DNA of 5,454 nucleotides from Pseudobdellovibrionaceae bacterium (GCA_026712605.1 JAPORL010000097.1:1-5454); one strand, 5' to 3'; counted from the stretch's first letter, positions 1 through 4,984 are shown. A program made the numbers and translations. Notes: generated by a model from the sequence alone, not told the origin.

Positions 1-312
1 TTCTTTAAACACCGAAAAAGCTTTACATAGCTGTCCTTTCTCATCACTAATAAGATCAAAAGAGTATTTGTATTTCTTTTTAAACTTTTCATGAGAAGAA
101 ATAGAATCTTTTGAAACACCAAACACTTCAGCTCCTAGTTTTTGAATTTCCACATAAAGCTTATTAAAATCTCTCCCTTCTTGAGTACAACCCGGAGTAT
201 CATCTTTTGGGTAAAAATATAAAATAATAAAACGACCTTTTAAATTTCTTAAATTGATAGATTTTTCTCCTGTGGCAGGTAAGCTCAAATTGGGAACTTT
301 TTTATTCAGCAT
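1..312 (-). CDS. bcp: Peroxiredoxin, Bcp/PrxQ family (partial, C-terminus beyond left edge)
   Basis: Thiol peroxidase of the AhpC/TSA thioredoxin-fold superfamily, which reduces peroxides in the cytoplasm using thioredoxin or a similar reductant. The first 104 residues are visible and no stop is reached. They begin MLNKKVPNLSLPATGEKSINL and continue into the core strand FIILYFYPKDDTPGCTQEG, whose D-T-P-G-C-T motif holds the peroxidatic cysteine (Cys42). The later segment SDEKGQLCKAFSV is the usual Bcp region, and its Cys96 matches the position of E. coli Bcp Cys99. The resolving cysteine that many Bcp proteins carry five residues after the peroxidatic one is absent (Arg47 here), so this may act as a 1-Cys enzyme. 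The ATG at 312 has an AAGGAG ribosome binding site five bases upstream. The gene is divergent from hpt. The family assignment is firm; the symbol is by homology. Confidence 0.93.
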   Translation of the reverse strand, partial: MLNKKVPNLSLPATGEKSINLRNLKGRFIILYFYPKDDTPGCTQEGRDFNKLYVEIQKLGAEVFGVSKDSISSHEKFKKKYKYSFDLISDEKGQLCKAFSVFKE

Positions 313-411
313 GTTTACTCCTTATTTGTAAGTAAGTTATAAAAAAATTGGAATAATATCAATAAATAAAAAAATTATTGAAATAATTATTGAAATACAT
401 AAAATAAATTT
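313..411. promoter_or_regulatory. Divergent promoter region between bcp and hpt
   Basis: This 99-base, almost purely A/T gap must hold promoters for both divergent genes. Toward hpt a TTGAAA at 378-383 and a TAAAAT at 400-405 are separated by 16 bases, which would start RNA at or next to the hpt ATG at 412. Toward bcp, on the minus strand, TTGATA (362-357) and TATAAC (341-336) are 15 bases apart, a weaker pair. The segment 374-397 is a perfect tandem duplication of the 12-mer attattgaaata, so the TTGAAA hexamer occurs twice. Promoter calls in such AT-rich sequence are weak. Confidence 0.35.
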
Positions 412-933
412 ATGAAATTATCTCCTTTATTCTCAACAGAAGAGATACAAAAAGAAGTCAAAAAAATGGCTCAACAAATAAACAAATTTTATGGAAACAA
501 AGAAATTGTTATCATTGGAGTTTTAAAAGGAGCTTTTATTTTTTATACAGATTTAATAAAGCAACTGGAACAAAATATCATCTGTGATTTTTGCTCTGTA
601 TCTTTTTATGGAAACTTTAAAAAAGCCAGCGCTTCTGCGTTTTTGTCTTTAGATATTAGAACTCCAATCAAAGAGAAAGATGTTTTATTGGTTGATTGTA
701 TTGCTGACCATGGACATAGTTTAAATTTTATTAAAAAAATTTTAGAACAAAGAAAACCTAAATCTATAAAAACAGCTTGTTTAGTAGTAAAGCCTCAGGC
801 TCTCAAAAATATACAAATTGATTTTCAAGGTTTTCAAGTTGAGCAAGAAAGTTTTATTGTAGGATACGGTATTGATTATAAAAATCAAGGACGAAACCTT
901 AATTATTTTTCTCAACTAGAAGATTTAAACTAA
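412..933 (+). CDS. hpt: Hypoxanthine phosphoribosyltransferase homologue with altered PRPP loop
   Basis: Type I phosphoribosyltransferase of the HPRT family (purine salvage: hypoxanthine or guanine plus PRPP to IMP or GMP, cytoplasmic). Its 173 residues match the usual family length. Visible family landmarks are VLKGAFIFYTDLI (residues 37-49), the flexible-loop region VSFYGN (63-68), the PRPP-binding loop VDCIADHGHS (94-103), the base-contacting lysine region LVVKP (124-128) and FIVGYGIDYKNQGRNL (148-163). The last holds the Asp and Arg equivalent to human Asp193 and Arg199. The PRPP loop is unusual: the standard form is V-E-D-I-I-D-T-G-x-T. The catalytic Asp (D99) is kept, but the E-D pair reads D-C and the Thr is His. 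It could be active with changed properties, or a diverged paralogue. No Shine-Dalgarno sequence precedes the ATG; a leaderless message is possible. Its stop overlaps the phaR stop. Confidence 0.85.
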   Translation: MKLSPLFSTEEIQKEVKKMAQQINKFYGNKEIVIIGVLKGAFIFYTDLIKQLEQNIICDFCSVSFYGNFKKASASAFLSLDIRTPIKEKDVLLVDCIADHGHSLNFIKKILEQRKPKSIKTACLVVKPQALKNIQIDFQGFQVEQESFIVGYGIDYKNQGRNLNYFSQLEDLN

Positions 934-1451
934 AAATTCAAATCTTTTGAACGCTTACCAGGTAATTCCGGAACAGAATTATCTACAGAATTTACACTAT
1001 CTCCTGAGCTTAATAAAGAAGTTATTTTTTGTTCAATACTTTGATTTTCTTTTAATAATTCTTTATTTTGTGTAGAAATATTTTTTGATTCTGGGCTGAG
1101 ATTTTGTTCCGTTTCCTGAGATTTGGTAAATAAACCTAATTTTTCTAAAAAAGAGGAAAAACTTCCATCTCCCTCTCTAATAATAGATTCTAAAACATTA
1201 ACAGGGGCTGAAATTTTAGACTTTTTTTCCGAACTGAATATAATTTGAGTTAATGTAGAAACTGTGATGTTGTCTTGAGTTTCATTATCAATAATTTGTA
1301 TTTCTTCCTTATTTTTTATCATTTTTTCAATATCTTTTAAAACAACATAAGAGCTTTTTTGAGTATCATAGAGTTTTCTATTTCCATATTTCTTAATAAT
1401 TTTTGGACCTTTTGCTTTGCGATTATTTTTTGAAAAATATACATGATCCAT
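930..1451 (-). CDS. phaR: PhaR-type polyhydroxyalkanoate synthesis regulator
   Basis: DNA-binding regulator of the PHB/PHA accumulation family; in studied species PhaR represses phasin and PHA genes and is released by binding nascent polymer granules. The N-terminal domain is clear at residues 18-76: IIKKYGNRKLYDT, then SSYVVLKDIEKMI, then DNITVSTLTQIIF, the signature order of the family. A short segment (82-109, VNVLESIIREGDGSFSSFLEKL) corresponds to the second accumulation-regulator region. The rest (110-173) is a polar, Ser/Asn/Gln/Glu-rich, probably disordered tail. The ATG at 1451 has an AAGGGGG ribosome binding site about six bases upstream. It ends tail to tail with hpt, sharing four bases (930-933). 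No PHA synthase, depolymerase or phasin gene lies in the window, so the target genes are unknown. The family call is strong; the regulatory role is inferred from family. Confidence 0.88.
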   Translation of the reverse strand: MDHVYFSKNNRKAKGPKIIKKYGNRKLYDTQKSSYVVLKDIEKMIKNKEEIQIIDNETQDNITVSTLTQIIFSSEKKSKISAPVNVLESIIREGDGSFSSFLEKLGLFTKSQETEQNLSPESKNISTQNKELLKENQSIEQKITSLLSSGDSVNSVDNSVPELPGKRSKDLNF

Positions 1452-1751
1452 TAAGACCCCCTTCGCCTAAGTTGATTTAGCATCTTGCTAATTTATAAAT
1501 TATAGGATTTTCTTCCGTAAAAAAACCTTTAACTTTTTACAATCTAAACCGTAATCTAGCTCAATTAAGCTTGTCAATCTTTTTTATTTAATTATTTTTT
1601 TACATAAAAAAATTTTGACTATTTTTTAATCAAATTTATTTTTTCTAAAAAACAAAAAAACAATAATTTTTAAGTGTTTTTTAAAAAAACCAGACCTTAT
1701 ATCCTTATTTTTAAGCTTAAGTTTTTCTTTTTTAAATCCGAAAAATAATTT
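1452..1751. promoter_or_regulatory. Divergent, A-tract-rich gap between phaR and the TPR gene
   Basis: No gene is seen here. The phaR side holds a perfect minus-strand TATAAT at 1504-1499 (without a good -35 box) and a small inverted repeat between it and the phaR start. The TPR side is nearly all A/T, with runs of five to seven A or T at 1580-1585, 1595-1601, 1606-1612, 1622-1627, 1639-1644, 1647-1652, 1654-1660, 1667-1671, 1677-1682 and 1683-1689. Such spaced tracts commonly bend DNA and may act as UP elements. A plus-strand TTGACT (1615-1620) with TATTTT 16 bases later (1637-1642) is a possible promoter for the TPR gene. Confidence 0.35.
1477..1491 (-). promoter_or_regulatory. Inverted repeat in the phaR leader (possible operator or hairpin)
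   Basis: TTAGCA-TCT-TGCTAA is a perfect six-base-pair inverted repeat with a three-base spacer. It lies between the TATAAT at 1504-1499 and the phaR ATG at 1451, so it would be at the start of the phaR message. By position it could be an autoregulatory operator or a 5' hairpin. The half sites contain GCA and TGC as do reported PhaR sites, but in the opposite order, so binding by PhaR itself is only a guess. Confidence 0.3.
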
Positions 1752-1868
1752 ATGATCTTTTATTTTTTAATTAAAAAAAAATTTATTTTTATTTTTATTT
1801 TTTTTTCTTTCATTTCTTGTCAAAATATGAATCAAACAAAAAAAACTACTTTGAACAAGAAGCCTTAA
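1752..1868 (+). other. Out-of-frame lipoprotein signal peptide of the TPR gene
   Basis: Read from the ATG at 1752 there are 38 codons to a TAA at 1866-1868. The start is MIFYFLIKKK, then a hydrophobic stretch FIFIFIFFSF, then ISC-QN, which resembles a lipobox with Cys23 as the lipidated residue. This is the expected N-terminus of a lipoprotein, and it lies directly before a TPR domain in a different frame. The two frames join if one base is re-read (-1), or one A inserted, in the run of eight A at 1838-1845; the joined product would be about 462 residues. The TTG that opens the TPR frame (1817) lies across the Ser-Cys codons of this lipobox. No ribosome binding site is evident. T- and A-rich DNA translates easily to Phe/Ile/Lys, so chance is not excluded. 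Confidence 0.6.
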
Positions 1869-3139
1869 TAAATTATTTGAAAGCAGAAAGCGCTTTTTTT
1901 AAATCCAACTTCCCTATCAGTTTAAAATATTTAAAAAAAGCCCGATCTTTTGCTACTCAATCTATTCATTTACAAAAAAAACAAGCTGAACTCTATGAAA
2001 AAGAAGGCTTTACAGCCTTAGCTATTAATGAGTATAAAAAATTACTGAAAAAATCCCCCTTCTCAAAAGACATCCTAGAAAAACTTACAAATTTATATAT
2101 CTCAAAAGATCTTCCTAAAAAAGCCTTGGAATACAATAGCCGATTATTAAAACAAAATCCTGTAAGTTTTCCTTTAACTTTAAAACAAGCCCTTTTATAT
2201 ATAAATAAAGAAGATTGGGAAACAGCCTTGGAAGTATTGAAAAAAGCGCAAAAAATAAGCACTTTCCCTTCTGAAAATATACAAAGCCTTTTATTACAAG
2301 CTTATATCTTTGGAAAGCAAAACCAAATCAAAAAAAGTCTAGAAATAATTTCCCAAATAGAAAAGCTTGATTTTCCAGAAGAAAGCCTCGTTTTAAAAAT
2401 TACAGACTTTTATCAAAATTTTGATAAAAAAATGGCACGGATTTATTTAGAAAATTTCCAACAAGAAAAAGGTATCAGTCCTGCAACTTCTAATGTCTTA
2501 TTCCAGAAATCTCTTTCTGCTAATAAATGGGAAAAAGCCCGATTCTATGTTGAACAACTAAAAGATTTAGGAGAGATGAAAGAATCACACTATTTTTATA
2601 TCTCTATGTTCCTCATAAAACAAAAACAATATGAAAAAGCCACCCCCTATTTAAAAGACTTAATTATTAAGAAACCTCAAAATGGACATTACACTTACTT
2701 ATTAGCCACGAATTATGAAAAAACCAAAGAATGGGAAAAAGCTATAAAAACTTATAAACAAGTTCCTTTACATAGCTCTTATTTTTTAATTGCTCATTTA
2801 CAACTCGCTCAGTTATGGGAGAAACAAAAAAAATACAAAAAATCTTTTAAGCTTTTAAATGATCTGGCTTTTAATAATCCTGTTAGTCCTCAAGCCGCTT
2901 TAGTCTACGCTGAAACTCTTTGGAAAATAGGTAATAAAAAACAAAGCTTAAATATTTTAAGTAAAGCTTTAAACTATCATCCCAAAAATCTAGATATTTT
3001 ATTTTTAAGAGGATCTTATTTGACAAAAACTGGAAAAACAGAACTTGCTCTTAAAGATATGAAACAAATTTTAAGTATTCAATCCAAACATAGTAAAGCT
3101 CTAAAACTTATCAATCGTTTAAATACTGAAAGCAGTTAA
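1817..3139 (+). CDS. TPR-repeat protein, probably a lipoprotein with a frameshifted N-terminus
   Basis: A 440-residue helical-repeat protein whose whole length fits tetratricopeptide repeats of about 34 residues. Examples are AELYEKEGFTALAINEYKKLL (57-77), DWETALEVLKKA (133-144), LATNYEKTKEWEKAIKTYKQV (296-316) and RGSYLTKTGKTELALKDMKQI (398-418). TPR solenoids act as protein-binding scaffolds, often in envelope assembly; no catalytic domain is present, so the specific partner is unknown. The frame opens only at a TTG at 1817, with no ribosome binding site and a stop at 1772-1774. A better N-terminus, a lipoprotein signal from 1752, lies in another frame and joins at the A8 run at 1838-1845. 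I therefore infer that the native protein is an anchored lipoprotein, and that the TTG start is an artefact of the shift or a minor start. Convergent with trmL, with 21 bases between stops. Confidence 0.85.
   Translation: MSKYESNKKNYFEQEALINYLKAESAFFKSNFPISLKYLKKARSFATQSIHLQKKQAELYEKEGFTALAINEYKKLLKKSPFSKDILEKLTNLYISKDLPKKALEYNSRLLKQNPVSFPLTLKQALLYINKEDWETALEVLKKAQKISTFPSENIQSLLLQAYIFGKQNQIKKSLEIISQIEKLDFPEESLVLKITDFYQNFDKKMARIYLENFQQEKGISPATSNVLFQKSLSANKWEKARFYVEQLKDLGEMKESHYFYISMFLIKQKQYEKATPYLKDLIIKKPQNGHYTYLLATNYEKTKEWEKAIKTYKQVPLHSSYFLIAHLQLAQLWEKQKKYKKSFKLLNDLAFNNPVSPQAALVYAETLWKIGNKKQSLNILSKALNYHPKNLDILFLRGSYLTKTGKTELALKDMKQILSIQSKHSKALKLINRLNTESS
1838..1845 (+). other. A8 homopolymer at the frame junction
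   Basis: Eight consecutive A, read A-AAA-AAA in the upstream frame (codons at 1839 and 1842), lie exactly where the lipoprotein frame must change to the TPR frame. This is a classical slippery heptamer layout and also a polymerase slippage site. It could be a phase-variable tract, a site of transcriptional or ribosomal slippage, or a sequencing or assembly undercall. Confidence 0.5.
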
Positions 3140-3160
3140 AGACTATTAAATAATTCTCAT

Positions 3161-3643
3161 TTAAGCTAAAGAATTTTGTCTAAGAGCTTCAAATAAAGCA
3201 ATTGCAACTGCATTTGATAAGTTTAAGCTTCTAACAGGACCTGGAAAAGGAATCTGAACTGTTTGTTTTTTAAATTTTTTTAAAAGAGGCTTAGGCAATC
3301 CTTTTGTCTCTTTTCCAAAAGCTAAAATATCTCTTTTTTTGAAAGAGCAATCATAAAGAGAGTTTTCTCCTCTCACGCTAAAGAACCAAATTCTTTGTTG
3401 ATTTTTTTGAGACAGCCAATCATTTAAATTTTCATAATATTGATATTTTAAAAAGGGCCAGTAATCCAAACCAGCTCTTTTTAAATATCTATCTGTCATT
3501 TGAAAACCTAAAGGCCCCACTAAATCCAGATGGCTTTGCCCAGCTACACAAGTTCTTCCAATGTTTCCTGTGTTAGAGGGTATTTCTGGCTCAATGAGAG
3601 CCACTGTAAAATATTTTTTCTTAAAGGCTGTGGTTTGTATCAT
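3161..3643 (-). CDS. trmL: tRNA (cytidine/uridine-34 2'-O)-methyltransferase TrmL
   Basis: SPOUT-class (trefoil-knot) methyltransferase of the TrmL/YibK family. E. coli TrmL methylates the 2'-OH of the wobble base (position 34) in two leucine tRNAs using S-adenosylmethionine, as a cytoplasmic dimer. All three family motifs are present in 160 residues: IEPEIPSNTGNIGRT (17-31, motif 1), ILAFGKETKGLP (106-117, motif 2) and IPFPGPVRSLNLSNAVAIAL (131-150, motif 3, SAM-binding knot). GFQMTDRYLKRAGLDYW (46-62) is also typical. The ATG at 3643 has a GAGG ribosome binding site six bases upstream; compared with E. coli TrmL the start gives about ten extra N-terminal residues (through KKKYFT), but no other ATG lies between. 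A hairpin abuts the ribosome binding site. The length matches the family, and the assignment is firm. Confidence 0.94.
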   Translation of the reverse strand: MIQTTAFKKKYFTVALIEPEIPSNTGNIGRTCVAGQSHLDLVGPLGFQMTDRYLKRAGLDYWPFLKYQYYENLNDWLSQKNQQRIWFFSVRGENSLYDCSFKKRDILAFGKETKGLPKPLLKKFKKQTVQIPFPGPVRSLNLSNAVAIALFEALRQNSLA

Positions 3644-3652
3644 AATTAGCCT

Positions 3653-3673
3653 CAGCTTATAACAAATAAGCTG
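3653..3673 (-). promoter_or_regulatory. Hairpin abutting the trmL ribosome binding site
   Basis: On the minus strand CAGCTTAT-TTGTT-ATAAGCTG forms a perfect eight-base-pair stem with a five-base loop. The last G of the stem is the first base of the GAGG (3653-3650) that serves as the trmL ribosome binding site, seven bases from the ATG. In RNA it would sit right on the initiation region and could limit trmL translation. No T-run follows on either strand, so it is not a standard terminator. Confidence 0.45.
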
Positions 3674-3743
3674 TTAACTAACAAATGCCTATTATGGATT
3701 CTGGCTTTTTAAACAACTTGTCAGTCTGACTTATACTAGGGCA

Positions 3744-3930
3744 TGTCCTCATTGGTCTAAACTAAAGCAACTAAATAGTTAAAAAATAGGATAAAAACTC
3801 AATTAAAAAAGAATTTTCTACAATCCAGCTTAATGAATAAGAAGTTTTCAATTAAATAAAAAGGAATTTATTAAAAAACTCGTTTTTTTCAGTATTTTTT
3901 AACTGTCTTTAGCTTAGTAAAATGAGGACA
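3744..3930. repeat. Long imperfect inverted repeat, MITE-like element or IS remnant
   Basis: Three inverted-repeat blocks lie in matching order on the two sides. The outer block is a perfect ten-mer, TGTCCTCATT at 3744-3753 and AATGAGGACA at 3921-3930. The middle block is ctaaactaaag at 3757-3767 against ctttagcttag at 3907-3917, pairing at 10 of 11 bases. The inner block is a perfect twelve-mer, agttaaaaaata at 3777-3788 and tattttttaact at 3893-3904. Arms of roughly 40 bases enclose about 100 bases with no ORF. Weaker pairing continues outward (cttgtcagtctgac near 3717 against ctcagacaaag at 3944-3954) and inward. Ends of the TGT...ACA type and small size suggest a non-autonomous transposable element or a decayed insertion sequence. 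No clear target duplication was found, and no second copy lies in the window. Confidence 0.55.
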
Positions 3931-4047
3931 GATAATAGAAACTCTCAGACAAAGAAATAGAAAAATTTTTTTGATAGCTAAACTGTCATGCTTTTGAACA
4001 GTTAAGTTTTTAAAGTTTGTAAAATTTTCACTTAGCTTTGTTTTTTC

Positions 4048-4107
4048 TTGTTTATTTTTTACTTATATTATATACATTAGAACTGCATTCAAAACTCATA
4101 AAGGAGG
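4048..4107 (+). promoter_or_regulatory. Possible promoter and strong ribosome binding site of the secreted-protein gene
   Basis: TTGTTT at 4048-4053 and TATACA at 4071-4076 are separated by 17 bases, a fair sigma-70-like pair in AT-rich sequence. The ribosome binding site AAAGGAGG at 4100-4107 is the best in the window, four bases before the ATG at 4112. It fixes the start and suggests the gene was efficiently translated. Confidence 0.45.
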
Positions 4108-4111
4108 AAAT

Positions 4112-4714
4112 ATGAAAAAAATATTAATACTGATAACAATATTTTTATCACAAAGTGGCTTTTCTTTAGCAGAAGATATAGAACCTTCAGCAGAAGATAT
4201 AGTAATTTCAATTCAAATACCTTCAAATGAAATACCTATTTATTTGAGATGTTCTGATAACAAAGTCATTTTGGGAATCTTTCGTATACCTGTATTTCCT
4301 ATAGATAATTGTTACACTAGCTATGCAGGAGCACCAGATAGATATCCAGAAAAAGTGGTAATTGACAGTTTAGCTTTAAATACTGATTTGTTTGAGATTG
4401 ATACTGATTTTATAGATCAGCGATATATTCACAATGTAAAGCTTAAAGAAATACAGTCCATTGGTGAAGAGCTTAACTGCGCTAAACTTCTCTTAAAAGA
4501 GGATGGCTTTGATTGTTTTGGGGGAGATATTCAGTATGAGATAAAATATGTTAAAAAACAACCCTGGCCACTCTGTTCCAACTATACTGGAAATATCAGA
4601 TGTGGTGAAGCCAGAGAAGAAAGGCAAAAGATCACTTACCAAACAACAATTGATATAAAATCATATGAAAATGGATTTATAAAAAGATTAGATAAGAATG
4701 GAATGGATTTATAA
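4112..4714 (+). CDS. Secreted protein of unknown function, six cysteines, possibly truncated
   Basis: I do not recognise this family. The 200-residue product starts with a classical signal peptide: MKK, a hydrophobic core (ILILITIFLS) and a likely cleavage after FSLA (residue 20), so it is exported to the periplasm or outside. The mature part has six cysteines (47, 67, 123, 135, 155, 164), an even number consistent with disulfides; there are no membrane segments after the signal and no lipobox. Residues 21-34 are a seven-residue tandem repeat, AEDIEPS then AEDIVIS. The ribosome binding site is very strong. After the TAA at 4712-4714, coding-like sequence continues in the same frame and then in the -1 frame to 4953. 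The ORF may therefore be the N-terminal part of a once longer gene of about 280 codons. Alone on its strand here, with the MITE-like repeat upstream. Confidence 0.75.
   Translation: MKKILILITIFLSQSGFSLAEDIEPSAEDIVISIQIPSNEIPIYLRCSDNKVILGIFRIPVFPIDNCYTSYAGAPDRYPEKVVIDSLALNTDLFEIDTDFIDQRYIHNVKLKEIQSIGEELNCAKLLLKEDGFDCFGGDIQYEIKYVKKQPWPLCSNYTGNIRCGEAREERQKITYQTTIDIKSYENGFIKRLDKNGMDL
4169..4210 (+). repeat. 21-base tandem duplication at the signal peptide cleavage site
   Basis: Two adjacent 21-base units (4169-4189 and 4190-4210), both starting gcagaagatatag, match at 18 of 21 bases. They encode AEDIEPS and AEDIVIS immediately at and after the predicted cleavage site. The duplication keeps the frame, so it lengthens the mature N-terminus by seven residues. 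Confidence 0.75.
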
Positions 4715-4953
4715 TATAAAAAAAATGATATTGATAAATTGACTATTCTAATCTCTAATGACGATAAAATTATCTTGAAAAAAATGAAAAATGCAGGACA
4801 CGTTATTATCATCAAGAGTTATATAGTTTAGATGTTGATATCGCTCAATGTTCCTTTAGTCGTTATATTGAAGAAAATTCAAATGAAACTTACTTTTCTT
4901 TTAAAGATCATAACATAAAAAGCTATTTTCCAGAAGGAACTTTATTATTATAA
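4715..4953 (+). pseudogene. Severed C-terminal remnant downstream of the secreted-protein gene
   Basis: Directly after the TAA at 4712-4714 the same frame reads on as YKKNDIDKLTILISNDDK and then LKKMKNAG, before going out at a TAG (4829-4831). From about 4768 the -1 frame is open to a TAA at 4951-4953 (61 codons) and reads like protein: TRYYHQELYSLDVDIAQC, then RYIEENSNETYFSFKDHN, ending SYFPEGTLLL. This second frame has no ATG, GTG or TTG start and no ribosome binding site, so it cannot be an ordinary gene. A stop plus a -1 shift, perhaps at the A7 run 4778-4784 or A5 run 4787-4791, would restore one longer protein. I infer a decayed, or misread, 3' end of the gene at 4112. It could also be a fragment of a different gene. 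Confidence 0.5.
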
Positions 4954-4961
4954 ACAAGAAT

Positions 4962-4984
4962 AAAAAAGTTAGCTTTATTTTTTT
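4962..4984 (+). terminator. Weak possible terminator after the secreted-protein region
   Basis: AAAAAAG, a four-base loop TTAG, then CTTT, A and a run of seven T (4978-4984) could fold as a short A/T-rich stem with a T-tract, nine bases after the TAA at 4951-4953. The stem has only one G-C pair, so the call is weak. Confidence 0.25.

Larger units (their letters stand above)
3644..4111. other. Intergenic region between trmL and the secreted-protein gene
   Basis: No gene is supported in this 468-base gap. From left to right it holds the trmL leader hairpin, the long inverted repeat (3744-3930), and the leader of the next gene. A further small hairpin, AACTGT (3980-3985) pairing with ACAGTT, lies between the repeat and that gene without a T-run. 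Short open frames, such as one of 24 codons on the minus strand starting near 3752, lack ribosome binding sites. Confidence 0.6.

Noticed and set aside
930..933. Four-base tail-to-tail overlap of hpt and phaR
   Set aside because: Convergent stop overlaps are common in compact genomes; noted in the gene entries but not evidence of regulation.
1705..1725. Palindrome TTAAGCTTAA upstream of the TPR gene
   Set aside because: Short and expected by chance in A/T-rich sequence; pairing does not extend past ten bases.
1993..2262. 89-codon open frame on the minus strand
   Set aside because: It lies wholly inside the TPR gene in antisense, has no recognisable domain or good ribosome binding site, and is a shadow of the repeat-coding strand.
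3140..3181. Possible bidirectional terminator between the TPR gene and trmL (AATTCT pairing with AGAATT, AGAC with GTCT)
   Set aside because: The stem is short with a 12-base loop, overlaps the trmL 3' end, and has no T-run on either side.
3681..3752. 24-codon minus-strand ORF from an ATG at 3752 in the trmL leader
   Set aside because: No ribosome binding site, its start falls in the outer arm of the inverted repeat, and nothing suggests a leader peptide function.
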